A program made the position numbers and the translations under genes. From Rhodobacteraceae bacterium EL129 (lineage in GTDB: Bacteria > Pseudomonadota > Alphaproteobacteria > Rhodobacterales > Rhodobacteraceae), in assembly GCA_900313005.1 (NCBI GenBank), contig ONZJ01000002.1, positions 603,001 through 667,000 of the forward strand: a DNA stretch of 64,000 bases, written 5' to 3'. The notes below the pieces were generated by a model. The model had not been told where the DNA came from. It did not search any database and saw only the letters and a program-made list of their open reading frames with translations. Shown here in pieces: positions 17,986-26,581 of this stretch (its first letter is position 1; every line of letters starts with the position of its first letter).

Positions 17986-18046
17986 CGCATTTCTTGGTGT
18001 CCCTGCGCACCGCGCCGGGCACCGCACTTACTCCCAGGAGGACATA

Positions 18047-19264
18047 ATGAGCAAACTCATCAACCCAGGACTTGTTAAAACCAATCGACGTAATGTGTTG
18101 CGGGGATCCCTGCTTGCAGGGGCCGCTGCGATGACGGGTGCGGCTTCTATGGCAGCCCCGCGTGCGCCGAAGTTCAAAAGCATCAATCAATCGTCGGCCA
18201 AACTCTATAAAGCGGCTGAAGAGCAAGCCGCCGAGAGTACCGCCAAACCAGCAGATCTGACCGGATACACCCGCGTGAAACAAGAGCTGGTGGCCCCGCC
18301 TTTTGCACCGGTGCACGAGCAGGTGGCGACAGGCGGTCCGAAGATCATCGAAGTCACCATGGACACCACTGAAAGACTAATGGTGGTCGATGAAGACACA
18401 GGCGCCTCGGTCTGGGCTCTGACCTACAATGGCTCGGTTCCTGGTCCGCTGATCATCTGCCATGTCGGTGATATGGTCGAGCTGACGTTGCGCAATCCAG
18501 TCGACTCGGTGATGGAGCATAACATTGACTTCCATGCCTCGACCGGGGCTCTGGGCGGCGGTGGCCTGACCCACGTCTATCCCGGCGAGGAAGTTGTGCT
18601 GCGCTGGAAAGCGACCAAACCCGGGTGCTTTACCTATCACTGTGCTCCTGGTGGCGCGATGATCCCTTACCACGTGACCCACGGGATGAACGGCGCTGTG
18701 ATGGTGCTGCCGCGCGAGGGTTTAAAAGACAAAGACGGCAATCCGCTGAAGTATGACAGCATCGCCTATATCGGCGAGCAGGATTACTACCTGCCCATGG
18801 ACGACAATGGCGACTACCGGACCTATGAAGCCGCGGGAGACGATTATTCTGACAGTATCGAAGCGATGCGCGGCCTGATCCCGACCCATTCGGTCTTTAA
18901 CGGAGCCGTTGGTGCCTTGACCGGAGAACACGCATTGAAAGCCAAGGTCGGGGAAACCGTGTTGATGATCCACAACCAGGCGAACCGCGACTCGCGCCCT
19001 CACCTGATTGGGGGGCATGGGAACTATGTCTGGGAAAGCTCGTTCACCGATGCGCCCTTGCAGGACATGGAAACCTGGTTCGTCCGTGGCGGATGTGCGG
19101 TGGCTGCAATGTACACCTTTGAGCAGCCCGGTGTGTACGCTTACGTAAATCACAACCTCATCGAAGGCGTCTTGTTAGGGGCCACTGCACATTTCGTGGT
19201 CGATGGGGAATGGGACAACAATCTGATGGAGCAAGTTGTCGCCCCGCGTGAGTTCTCCACCTGA
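18047..19264 (+). CDS. nirK: Copper-containing nitrite reductase
   Basis: A 405-aa periplasmic enzyme that reduces nitrite to NO. It has AGGAGG at 18036-18041 and an N-terminal twin-arginine-type signal (TNRRNVLRG, then a hydrophobic stretch). Two cupredoxin domains carry H158, catalytic D161 and H163 ([10 protein letters not shown]), H198 and C199 ([14 protein letters not shown]), H209 and M214 (HGM), and a later His in [13 protein letters not shown] that lies in the active site. The CAPGGxMIPxH form is that of Rhodobacter-like NirK. It lies between pseudoazurin, its electron donor, and nirV. Confidence 0.97.
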   Translation: MSKLINPGLVKTNRRNVLRGSLLAGAAAMTGAASMAAPRAPKFKSINQSSAKLYKAAEEQAAESTAKPADLTGYTRVKQELVAPPFAPVHEQVATGGPKIIEVTMDTTERLMVVDEDTGASVWALTYNGSVPGPLIICHVGDMVELTLRNPVDSVMEHNIDFHASTGALGGGGLTHVYPGEEVVLRWKATKPGCFTYHCAPGGAMIPYHVTHGMNGAVMVLPREGLKDKDGNPLKYDSIAYIGEQDYYLPMDDNGDYRTYEAAGDDYSDSIEAMRGLIPTHSVFNGAVGALTGEHALKAKVGETVLMIHNQANRDSRPHLIGGHGNYVWESSFTDAPLQDMETWFVRGGCAVAAMYTFEQPGVYAYVNHNLIEGVLLGATAHFVVDGEWDNNLMEQVVAPREFST

Positions 19265-19281
19265 TCCGAAAGGATAAAACG

Positions 19282-20022
19282 ATGTTAGCCGCCAAACACA
19301 CTTCAACCCTCTCGAACGCGGTTCTGCGGATCTTGGGGTGGGGTGGTTTGGCGGCAGCGCTTTTGGTTGGGGCTATGCTGTGGCAGCGTGGCCCCGATCG
19401 GTCTGTTCTTCCGGATATGGCAGAGAACGCAGTCTTGCTTCCTAATGGCCACAGCCTTCGTGTGCAACGTCACGAGGTTACAATCGCCGAATGGAATGCC
19501 TGTGCCATGCAAGGCGGGTGTTCGCTCGAATTGCGCGCGCGTCCCGATCAGGACCCCGAGACCACACCGGCCACCGGATTGAGCTATGTCGATGTGCAGG
19601 AGTACATCAGTTGGATCAATGCGCGCACCGGTCATGCGTTTCGTCTGCCCTCTGTGCATGAATGGAACCATATGGCAGCCGCAGTCCTGCCTGAAGAGCC
19701 AGATCCGTTGTTCACCGATCCGGCGCTCTCATGGGCGTCGACCTATCTGATCGAGGGTATCGCTCCGCGCGCACTCAAACCCCAGGGAAGTTTTTCAATC
19801 TCGCCGGATGGGATCGTTGACCTGGATGGCAGTGTTTGGGAGTGGACCCAGGACTGCTATGCCGACAGCATAAGCCCTGATCGCTGCCCGGCCTTCTACG
19901 TCGGAGGCGAACATGTCGCAGCGATGTCATATCTTGTTCGCGACCCAGCGCGGGGTGGCTGCGCTGTTGGCAGCCCTCCCGCGCATCTTGGTATGCGACT
20001 TGTGACAGATGAAAACATCTGA
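19282..20022 (+). CDS. nirV: NirV-like protein, formylglycine-generating-enzyme fold
   Basis: A 246-aa protein with one N-terminal membrane helix (about residues 14-30) and a sulfatase-modifying (SUMF1/FGE) type domain: VQRHEVTIAEWNAC, FRLPSVHEWNHMA, DLDGSVWEWTQDCY and GMRLVTDE at the end. In several Rhodobacter and Ensifer strains a gene of this fold, nirV, follows nirK; its exact role is not settled. It starts 17 nt after the nirK stop with an AAAGGA site and is convergent with the RTX gene. Confidence 0.88.
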   Translation: MLAAKHTSTLSNAVLRILGWGGLAAALLVGAMLWQRGPDRSVLPDMAENAVLLPNGHSLRVQRHEVTIAEWNACAMQGGCSLELRARPDQDPETTPATGLSYVDVQEYISWINARTGHAFRLPSVHEWNHMAAAVLPEEPDPLFTDPALSWASTYLIEGIAPRALKPQGSFSISPDGIVDLDGSVWEWTQDCYADSISPDRCPAFYVGGEHVAAMSYLVRDPARGGCAVGSPPAHLGMRLVTDENI

Positions 20023-20046
20023 CGCAGATCTCTACGGCCACGGCGA

Positions 20047-22530
20047 TCAGCCGAAGATCATATCGTCGGTGCCAAATCCGCTGAGGTCCGCGCCGCTGCG
20101 CAGGACGGTGACGTCATTGCCGCCGACGGACACTGTGACCTCATTGGCGCCGCTGTTGTAATCGACCGTCACCGCGCCTGCGGTCGTACCACTCATCTGG
20201 AACACATCCGTGCCCAGCAGGAAGTCGGTGACCAGATCGGTGCCTGTCGCCGCATCTCCTGCGGCAAAGATGAACGTATCGACGCCCGCAGCCCCGGTCA
20301 GCGTGTCAGAGCCGCCACCGCCATCAATGGTGTCATTGCCGGCCCCACCGCCCACGGTGTCATTGCCCAGCCGCGCGATCAGCAAATCGTTGCCGTCCTC
20401 GCCAAAGAAGCGGTCATCGCCGTTGCCGCCCTGCACGGTGTCGTTGCCAAGCCCGGTAAACACGGTGTCACGGCCCAGCTCACCGCCCTGACCGTTGTCA
20501 AAGAAGATGTCGTCACCCTGGTTAAGGAACACCAGATCCTGGCCATTGCCGCCCCAGACCCGGTCATTGCCTTCGCCGGCGCTGATCGTGTCGAAGTTAT
20601 TGCCGCCATAGATGGTGTCATTGCCCAGACGACCGTTGATCACGTCATTGCCATCTTCGCCGTGGAACACATCGTCGCCGTTACCGCCTTCGATCGTGTC
20701 GTTGCCAAGGCCGGCAAAGACCGTGTCACGACCCAGCACTCCGCCCTGACCATTGTCATTGAAAAGATCATTGCCCTGGTTGAGGAACACGAGATCCTGG
20801 CCATTGCCGCCAAAGACGGTGTCGTTGCCTTCGCCGGCACTGATGGTGTCAAAGCCGTTGCCGCCAAAGACCTCGTCGTTGCCGAGGCGGGCGTTGATCA
20901 CATCATTGCCGTCCTCGCCAAAGAAGCGGTCATCGCCGTTGCCACCCTCAACCGTGTCGTTGCCCAAACCGGTAAAGACAGTGTCACGGCCCAGTTCTCC
21001 GCCCTGACCATTGTCGAGGAAAAGATCATCGCCCTGGTTGAGGAACACCAGGTCTTGGCCATTGCCGCCAGCGACAGTGTCGTTGCCTTCGCCGCTTGAG
21101 ATCGTATCGAAGTTGTTGCCACCGGTGATGCTGTCATTGCCGCTGCCACCATTGATCACGTCGTTGCCATCACCGCCATTGACCGTATCGTCACCGTCAA
21201 GCGCGTTGATCGTGTCATTCCCGTCAAGCCCGTCAATCGCATTATCGCTGTTTGTGCCCGTGAGTGTATCGGGCCCCGGGGTCGGGCCGACGCCTGTTTC
21301 AAAAGGAAGCTGGCTTATGTTTTGTCCGGTCAACACATCAAATATGTTGGGATCACCGGCCAAAATACGGTCCTGCACCTCTGCGGTAAAATCGCTGCGC
21401 GAGATCAAGAAGACATCAGCCGCGCCAGCGAGAAACTGTTGAATACCTTCCGAGACGGTTTCGATTGGAACGGGTTCATAGCTGATATTTGCATCTACCG
21501 CCGCGTTGAAGAAATCAAGCTCTGCTTGAGTGCCTGTTTCAAGCGCAACGGTTGCGCCGTCCAGTTCGCCAAAATCGGTGACGCCGAGGCTGCCAGGGAT
21601 AAGAGCAAAGTAGTCTTCCAGAACATTCGAAACGGAAGATGAAAGATTTTGGAACATGTCTCGGACGGCGCGCTCTTCTGCGGAGAGGTCATTTGCAATG
21701 AAAGCGTCTACAGCCGATTGATACGCAGAGAGCAACCCAGGATCGATTGGCGTCGGCGATATACCGGACGCGTCGAGCAAGTCGGCTTCGATTCCCCTTA
21801 TCTGTTCGCCCAAATGATGTGAAAGCTCGAGCCCCGTTTGCCCAAGTAAGATGTCGCGCTCAGTCTCTGAGAGACGCGATAGGCTGTCTTCATTGATGAA
21901 TAGCGCGCGCAAAAGGGGGGCTAAGATATTGTCACCGGGGTTCTCCAGCAAAAGACCGTCGACGTTTTCGAGATCGAAGAATTCCAGAAATGGCCCGGAG
22001 AGTGAAAACCCGTCAATTACGCCGGTAGAGAAAGCAAATGGGGTTTCCACAAGTGGTAAGGAGATGGTCGCTGCGCCAAGGTCGGACAAGATGCTTGCGT
22101 TGTCGCCCGTCGCACGAATGCGCGCACCGTCCATTCCGGTTGCGTTGTTGAGCTCTTCGTCAACGAAGAGATAGCGATCTCCACCAAAGGCTGTCGCCAA
22201 GATTTCAATGCCATCGGGTTCGATATCGGTGTTTTGGACGGTTCGCCAGGCCGCCTCTGCATCGCCGGCACTCAGCGACGCGCCAAGTGGAACATCAAAG
22301 CCCGCGAATCCAGGAAACTGGCTGAAGGCCGTCGCAGTCCAACCGATATCAACTTGTCCGCCGACGACGGCATCTGTGACCTCGAAAGCGGCGACAAGTT
22401 CACCTGAAGCGAAAATATCAATTGTCAGGAGGCCTGCAGAGGCTTGAGCGATATCATCTGCCCAATTTTCCAAGAGGCCGATCATCGCAGAGTTTCTAGG
22501 AACATCTGTCACAAGTGTCAGTGTAGTCAT
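20047..22530 (-). CDS. RTX-repeat protein with N-terminal solute-binding-protein-like domains
   Basis: An 827-aa protein without a Sec or Tat signal. Residues 1 to about 285 resemble a DctP-type TRAP substrate-binding protein (ENWADDIAQASAGLLTIDIF, SGELVAAFEVTDAVVGGQVD, and a helical tail). Residues about 311-410 resemble part of an SBP_bac_3 amino-acid-binding domain (LDGATVALETGTQAELDFF, ADVFLISRSDF). From about 425 to 745 there are GGxGxDxux calcium-binding repeats, and the end (VTDFLLGTDVFQMSG to DDMIFG) is a type I secretion C-terminus. The protein is therefore probably secreted. Its function is unknown; extracellular ligand capture is a guess. No type I secretion ATPase is in the window. 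Confidence 0.85.
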   Translation of the reverse strand: MTTLTLVTDVPRNSAMIGLLENWADDIAQASAGLLTIDIFASGELVAAFEVTDAVVGGQVDIGWTATAFSQFPGFAGFDVPLGASLSAGDAEAAWRTVQNTDIEPDGIEILATAFGGDRYLFVDEELNNATGMDGARIRATGDNASILSDLGAATISLPLVETPFAFSTGVIDGFSLSGPFLEFFDLENVDGLLLENPGDNILAPLLRALFINEDSLSRLSETERDILLGQTGLELSHHLGEQIRGIEADLLDASGISPTPIDPGLLSAYQSAVDAFIANDLSAEERAVRDMFQNLSSSVSNVLEDYFALIPGSLGVTDFGELDGATVALETGTQAELDFFNAAVDANISYEPVPIETVSEGIQQFLAGAADVFLISRSDFTAEVQDRILAGDPNIFDVLTGQNISQLPFETGVGPTPGPDTLTGTNSDNAIDGLDGNDTINALDGDDTVNGGDGNDVINGGSGNDSITGGNNFDTISSGEGNDTVAGGNGQDLVFLNQGDDLFLDNGQGGELGRDTVFTGLGNDTVEGGNGDDRFFGEDGNDVINARLGNDEVFGGNGFDTISAGEGNDTVFGGNGQDLVFLNQGNDLFNDNGQGGVLGRDTVFAGLGNDTIEGGNGDDVFHGEDGNDVINGRLGNDTIYGGNNFDTISAGEGNDRVWGGNGQDLVFLNQGDDIFFDNGQGGELGRDTVFTGLGNDTVQGGNGDDRFFGEDGNDLLIARLGNDTVGGGAGNDTIDGGGGSDTLTGAAGVDTFIFAAGDAATGTDLVTDFLLGTDVFQMSGTTAGAVTVDYNSGANEVTVSVGGNDVTVLRSGADLSGFGTDDMIFG
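20326..21099 (-). repeat. Three tandem 258-bp repeats inside the RTX gene
   Basis: The protein repeats with a period of 86 residues: residues 478-563, 564-649 and 650-735. Each unit starts SxGEGND, contains GGNGQDLVFLNQG, DNGQGG, LGRDTVF and FFGEDGND or close variants, and ends xDTI. Homopolymer-like GGxGxD nonapeptides lie inside each unit, so this is a higher-order repeat. The DNA copies are very similar, which suggests recent duplication or gene conversion and makes copy number prone to change. Confidence 0.9.
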
Positions 22531-22589
22531 TTTTTTAATGGCCCGAATGGTTTATAATAACAGCGGCAGTATAGTCAGTTCTAGAATTT

Positions 22590-23487
22590 CTAAATCGGGG
22601 CCTTCAAATAAACAAGCGTGTCCGTGCCTTGCCCTCCAGCATTGACGCTGCCGGTGTTGGTCACACCACTAATGCTGACATTCAATGGGCCGGTCAGATC
22701 TTAGTGCCGCAGTTGAACCCAACCGGTCACAATCTGAGAAAAATCGATGGTGTCGCTGCCTATGCCCGCTTGGACATAATCGCCATCGTTGCCGCTATTG
22801 TCGCCCGGGTTCAAGGTGTCATTGCCATTGCCGCCATCCAGCGTATCTGACCCGAATTCGCCATTGATGACGTCGTTGCCATCTTCACCAAGAAGAAGAT
22901 CGTCGCCCTCATCTCCTAAGAGTGTGTCGTTGCCTAGCTCTCCATAGAGTTCGTCGTCTCCCAAGCCGCCGTGAAGCTCGTCGTTGCCTTCGCCTTCAGC
23001 TGAGGTCACTGAAATGACTGGCAGGATTTCACTTGTGTCATCATCAAGAATTTCGGCAATACGCCGCTGCGTCGGCAACTCAATTCAGCATGGGGGCCGT
23101 AGGTGTCACGACCAGCGAGAAGGCCTCGGGCAATTCCGCGATCGCATCCCCGATGAGGTTCACTGCGACCGATGCCACGGTCTGGCCTGGCTCAAATGTG
23201 ACCTGGCCTTGGGTGAACTGATAATCCTGCCCCGCATTTGCTGTTCCATCGGTCGAGAAGAAATCGGTGTTGTACGAGATTGTCCCTGTGGTGGACCCTG
23301 CCGGGATGGTTAGCAAAAATGTACCGTTATCACTGGCATCATCGTCTTCCACAAAGGCCGTTCCGTTCTGAACGGCACGGTATTCGACTGTCACATCGTC
23401 GAAAGACGTTTCGGACAGTGTGACAAGAAATTCGATTGCAGTGCCTTCAGTGACAATACCAGCGGAAAGAGAAACCATAGGAAGCAT
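22590..23487 (-). pseudogene. Decayed Calx-beta / RTX-repeat protein gene
   Basis: From an ATG at 23487, 135 codons encode a Calx-beta domain (VSLSAGIVTEGTAIEFLVTL, ending AFSLVVTP) and stop with TGA at 23080. The next frame continues the same protein with [15 protein letters not shown] and then RTX repeats ([21 protein letters not shown]), so a 1- or 2-base indel lies at about 23080-23086. That frame meets TAA at 22701-22703, yet the coding sense goes on in frame for 36 codons (LTGPLNVSISGVTNTGSVN, then GGQGTDTLVYL) to TAG at 22590. Two lesions and a missing C-terminus indicate a broken gene. Confidence 0.75.
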
Positions 23488-23681
23488 GAGTTCACCCGGG
23501 GTGCTAATAAATTTTGAACCGACGCAGCCCGTCCCCCAACGTTTCGTGGTTCTGATTTGATAAGCACAAAGAAGAGGAGTTTGTTAAGGTTGTCCAGCGA
23601 CTAGCGCCCACAATTTTGAAGTTAGAGCTCTGAGCCTGTGGTTTCCCAAAGTCGATCTGCCTGGAGTGCCGGTTTTTGCGG

Positions 23682-24929
23682 TCAGGGCTTCAGCCGCTTT
23701 TTCATCGACGCATCGGGAAAGCAGGTGGCGGTTTGACCTGTCGCCTCTTGCCAGCGTCCGATCGAGCGGCGGGTCTTGAAGCCAGGCAACCCGTCGATCC
23801 CACCCACGTCATGGCCTTGTTGCACCAGTGCCTGCTGCATACGCGCCACGTCCGAACGCAATAACCCGCCGACCTTGCCCCACCGTGCTTTGAAGCCTCC
23901 CGCACCGTATTGAATGCGGTCCCCGACATGGCCGACAAAAAGCGCATATAGATCAGAAGTGTTGTAGTCTTTCAGAGCGTAAAAGTTGGGTGTCACAATG
24001 AAGGCCGGGCCGCTACGCCCGGCGGGCATCATTAAATACCCTTCGCCTTTCAGTTCATGTGCCGGGAACGGCTTTTGGGACGTGCGCGTGATGCCCATTT
24101 TGACCCATTCGCGGATCTTCTGGCCCTGATCTGGGCCCTCCAACGTGCAGGAGACAGATGCCGGAAGGGTCACTTCAAATCCCCAGTCACGACCCTTTTG
24201 CCACCCGTGTTTCGCCAAGTATTGCCCGATCGAGGCAATGGTGTCCGCCTCGGATCGCCAGATGTCAGCACGTCCGTCCCCATCTCCATCCGCCGCATAT
24301 TTCAGGAAATTCGAGGGCATGAATTGTGGTTGCCCCAAGGCCCCGGCCCAGCTGCTTTTCATGGATGTACCCGGGGCATGACCCGCCTGAGCGATTTGCA
24401 AGGCGGCGACCAACTCGTCGGTGAAGTAAGGTGCGCGCGTGGACATGAAGCCCTTGGTGCCAAGCACCTCGAACACATTGTGGGGGATTTCGACACGGCC
24501 ATAGCCGCTTTCGCGCCCCCAGATCGCCAGAATGATACGGCCCGGCACACCTGTCTTGCGTTCCGTGGCCTTCAGTGCACTGGCATGGCGTTTGGCCATG
24601 GTGCGGCCTGTGCTGGTTGCGCCATTGATCGACCCGGCGTTGAAATACTTGCCGGGGCTGCCAAATTCGGCTTGCGTTTGTTTGCGCACTTTCGGGGCTT
24701 TGCTTCCGGGCGGCACCAAGTCAGGCAATTTCCAGTTCAGCCGCACACCTGCAAAAGCCTTGTCAAAGGTCGGGCGCTTGACCCCTTTTGCGCGGGCGCG
24801 GGGCCACACCGTTTGCTCCAGCCAGCTTTGAAACTGACGTTCAATTTTTGCTTTATCCTGCGCGTGTCCACCACTGGCAAACACCATGGTCAGCAATGCG
24901 GTGCACACCACCAAACGGGTCAAAAACAT
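23682..24929 (-). CDS. Lytic murein transglycosylase, MltB family
   Basis: A 415-aa periplasmic peptidoglycan-cleaving enzyme. I start at the ATG at 24929; a GTG 15 nt earlier is in frame. A Sec signal ends near GGHAQ. The SLT_2-type catalytic domain has the catalytic Glu in WGRESGYG (about residue 140), WAGALGQPQFMPSNF and DGDGRADIW. The C-terminal 60 residues are a peptidoglycan-binding domain (RMQQALVQQGHDVGGIDG). It follows the channel-like gene by 17 nt on the same strand and may be cotranscribed. A membrane-bound lipobox is not evident, so it is probably soluble. Confidence 0.9.
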   Translation of the reverse strand: MFLTRLVVCTALLTMVFASGGHAQDKAKIERQFQSWLEQTVWPRARAKGVKRPTFDKAFAGVRLNWKLPDLVPPGSKAPKVRKQTQAEFGSPGKYFNAGSINGATSTGRTMAKRHASALKATERKTGVPGRIILAIWGRESGYGRVEIPHNVFEVLGTKGFMSTRAPYFTDELVAALQIAQAGHAPGTSMKSSWAGALGQPQFMPSNFLKYAADGDGDGRADIWRSEADTIASIGQYLAKHGWQKGRDWGFEVTLPASVSCTLEGPDQGQKIREWVKMGITRTSQKPFPAHELKGEGYLMMPAGRSGPAFIVTPNFYALKDYNTSDLYALFVGHVGDRIQYGAGGFKARWGKVGGLLRSDVARMQQALVQQGHDVGGIDGLPGFKTRRSIGRWQEATGQTATCFPDASMKKRLKP

Positions 24930-24946
24930 CTGTCTCTCTTTCACAG

Positions 24947-26083
24947 TTACACGTCCAGAATTTTAGAGTTGAACAGGGTGACCTTGGTGTCCACCGCATG
25001 ATCCATATCATCAATGATCACCACCAACCCCTGAAACACAAAGATCACCAGCAGCTGTACAAAAACCCCTGTCAGGCCGGGGGCTGCGAGCAGCACGAGG
25101 ATAAAGTAAAGCTGAGCGATCCGGTTCAACCAGCGGTAAAAAACCGGGTGAAATTCGATTTGAGTTTTGGTCAAAAACTGGCTGATGCGCACCACGAGAT
25201 TGTTGTGAAATGGCACGTCGAGCGAAGGGCGGTCGATGATTTCCGCCCGGATGTCCTCGAACAGCTTTTGCGTGCGGGCTTTCATGTCAGGATAGGGGAT
25301 CTCTTCGTTCAGAAATCGTGCGATATCTGCACGCCATTGGGCCGAGCCGAGCCATGTGGTGTCGGGGTTCAGGCGCTTGATGTCCCACTCCATCCGCTCC
25401 AGCGTGTCGAGCGCGAGCCGGTGCAATTCGGAAATTTCAATCTGTTTGCGCTTGGCGATGCCAAAGGTGATGGCAAGCGCGATACCGAAAACCGACCCGA
25501 CCGCCGTGACGGCAATCATGAGGACAGAGCGGTCAAAGTGATCAGCCAGCCGGATGTCAAACGTGCCCGTCACTTCCAAAAGCACAACGCGTAAACCCAA
25601 ATGAAAGGTCATCACCCCAAAGACAAGCGTCAGGACGGAAGCTCCAAAGATGCTGACGACGGCGTTTTGCATACGCAACAGCTTTAGGATGCGCGCCAGA
25701 CGGAATAGTCGCAGGAGGGCCAGAATTTCCACATCTGGACCCTCGATCAGCCCTGCATAGTAAAGCAGGATAAGGGCAGATGGCAGGATCGCCAGAAAAT
25801 CGATCACCAAAAAAACCGTATCCCAAAAGGTCGCGCGGTAGGTGTAAAGGCGCAGGGCGAAATCAAGGGCAAAGACGGCGAAGATCACCAGCTCGACCAG
25901 CAACAGCTGGATGCTGCCCAAAGGAAAGGCGTTTGGGTATTCTTCCTGGATGAAAAGATACAGCACCGACAAGATGATCGTGATGATCAACATGCCCAAG
26001 TATCGGTTTCCGGCCTGGGTTTTCGGGTTTTGCAGTTCTCGGCGCAAGTGTTCCGAGGGGATCCGGGGGACGAATGCGTTCAT
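24947..26083 (-). CDS. Voltage-sensor-like ion-transport membrane protein
   Basis: A protein of about 378 aa (start at 26083, GGGAGG 13 nt upstream; ATG 26143 or TTG 26170 are alternatives). Four helices form a voltage-sensor-like unit with an S4-like arginine helix (LLRLFRLARILKLLRMQ). Two more helices follow around a segment DRSVLMIAVTAVGSVFGIAL where a potassium channel would have its pore; the TVGYG filter is absent. The C-terminal half is cytoplasmic helices and then another hydrophobic pair (YFILVLLAAPGLTGVFVQLL). Ion selectivity and role are unknown. It may form a channel, or a voltage- or tension-sensing membrane protein. Confidence 0.65.
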   Translation of the reverse strand: MNAFVPRIPSEHLRRELQNPKTQAGNRYLGMLIITIILSVLYLFIQEEYPNAFPLGSIQLLLVELVIFAVFALDFALRLYTYRATFWDTVFLVIDFLAILPSALILLYYAGLIEGPDVEILALLRLFRLARILKLLRMQNAVVSIFGASVLTLVFGVMTFHLGLRVVLLEVTGTFDIRLADHFDRSVLMIAVTAVGSVFGIALAITFGIAKRKQIEISELHRLALDTLERMEWDIKRLNPDTTWLGSAQWRADIARFLNEEIPYPDMKARTQKLFEDIRAEIIDRPSLDVPFHNNLVVRISQFLTKTQIEFHPVFYRWLNRIAQLYFILVLLAAPGLTGVFVQLLVIFVFQGLVVIIDDMDHAVDTKVTLFNSKILDV

Positions 26084-26239
26084 ATGAGCTGTCCCGCCTC
26101 CCTTGTCGGTGGCCAAACCGTTGCCCGGTATGGGTGCAGACATAAGATCGTGTTGGGCGGCAGGCGTCAATATCGCAGCGGATGTCGGTTGCTTGTCAGC
26201 GTTTTCCCGATGTACCGCGACACATGGAGGATCGGCTGA

Positions 26240-26470
26240 TCATTTGTGTTTCGAATCTTGGCCCGGTCCGGTTGATGGGGTGGCAAGGCCAATATCTTCC
26301 AGAAGATGCGGCGATGTTTCGGCCAGTCTCTGGACGTGCGAATGGTAATGCATATCCATGTCAACACCACTGATCTTGCGTGCATATTTAATCACCGACT
26401 TCACGGCGCACGCCCAGACTTGTGCCGGGCGTGGCATGCGGATGGGTGGGAACATTGCCTTAATAGCCAT
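26240..26470 (-). CDS. Small DUF1127-like protein
   Basis: A 76-aa basic protein; the start at 26470 has GAGG 6 nt upstream. The C-terminal motif HVQRLAETSPHLLEDIGL resembles the LSDxELxDIGL motif of short DUF1127 proteins, which are often linked to RNA or phosphate/carbon metabolism in alphaproteobacteria. The N-terminal 45 residues (MPRPAQVWACAVKSVIKYARK) are helical and basic. It is divergent from the LysR gene and probably its target. Function unknown. Confidence 0.6.
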   Translation of the reverse strand: MAIKAMFPPIRMPRPAQVWACAVKSVIKYARKISGVDMDMHYHSHVQRLAETSPHLLEDIGLATPSTGPGQDSKHK

Positions 26471-26523
26471 TGTAAACCTCATGTAATTTGAGCTTTTGGA
26501 CAACGTAGGACGCAGGCCTGCTT

Positions 26524-26570
26524 GTTTGCAAACCAAGTTATCTGCTAAGAAGGATCAAAAAAACTGATCC
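26524..26570. promoter_or_regulatory. Two palindromes in the LysR / DUF1127-like promoter region
   Basis: GTTTGCAAAC at 26524-26533 is a perfect 10-bp palindrome. GGATCA at 26552-26557 and TGATCC at 26565-26570 form a 6-bp inverted repeat with a 7-base A-rich spacer, just before the LysR start codon. Either could be an operator for the divergent LysR regulator. The second could also be a small hairpin in the leader. Confidence 0.4.
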
Positions 26571-26581
26571 AAGAGGTATTT

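Noticed and set aside
20662..21442. Long rightward open frames opposite the RTX repeats
   Set aside because: They are antisense to a strongly coding repetitive region; their composition (runs of Ser, Leu and Pro, or Val and Ala) mirrors the GGxGxD repeats.
22590..23487. Programmed frameshift in the Calx-beta/RTX gene
   Set aside because: There is a C5 run just before the break, but shifting there meets a TGA in the other frame, so the shift would have to occur in CTGAATTGA, which is not a slippery site, and a second in-frame stop exists downstream.
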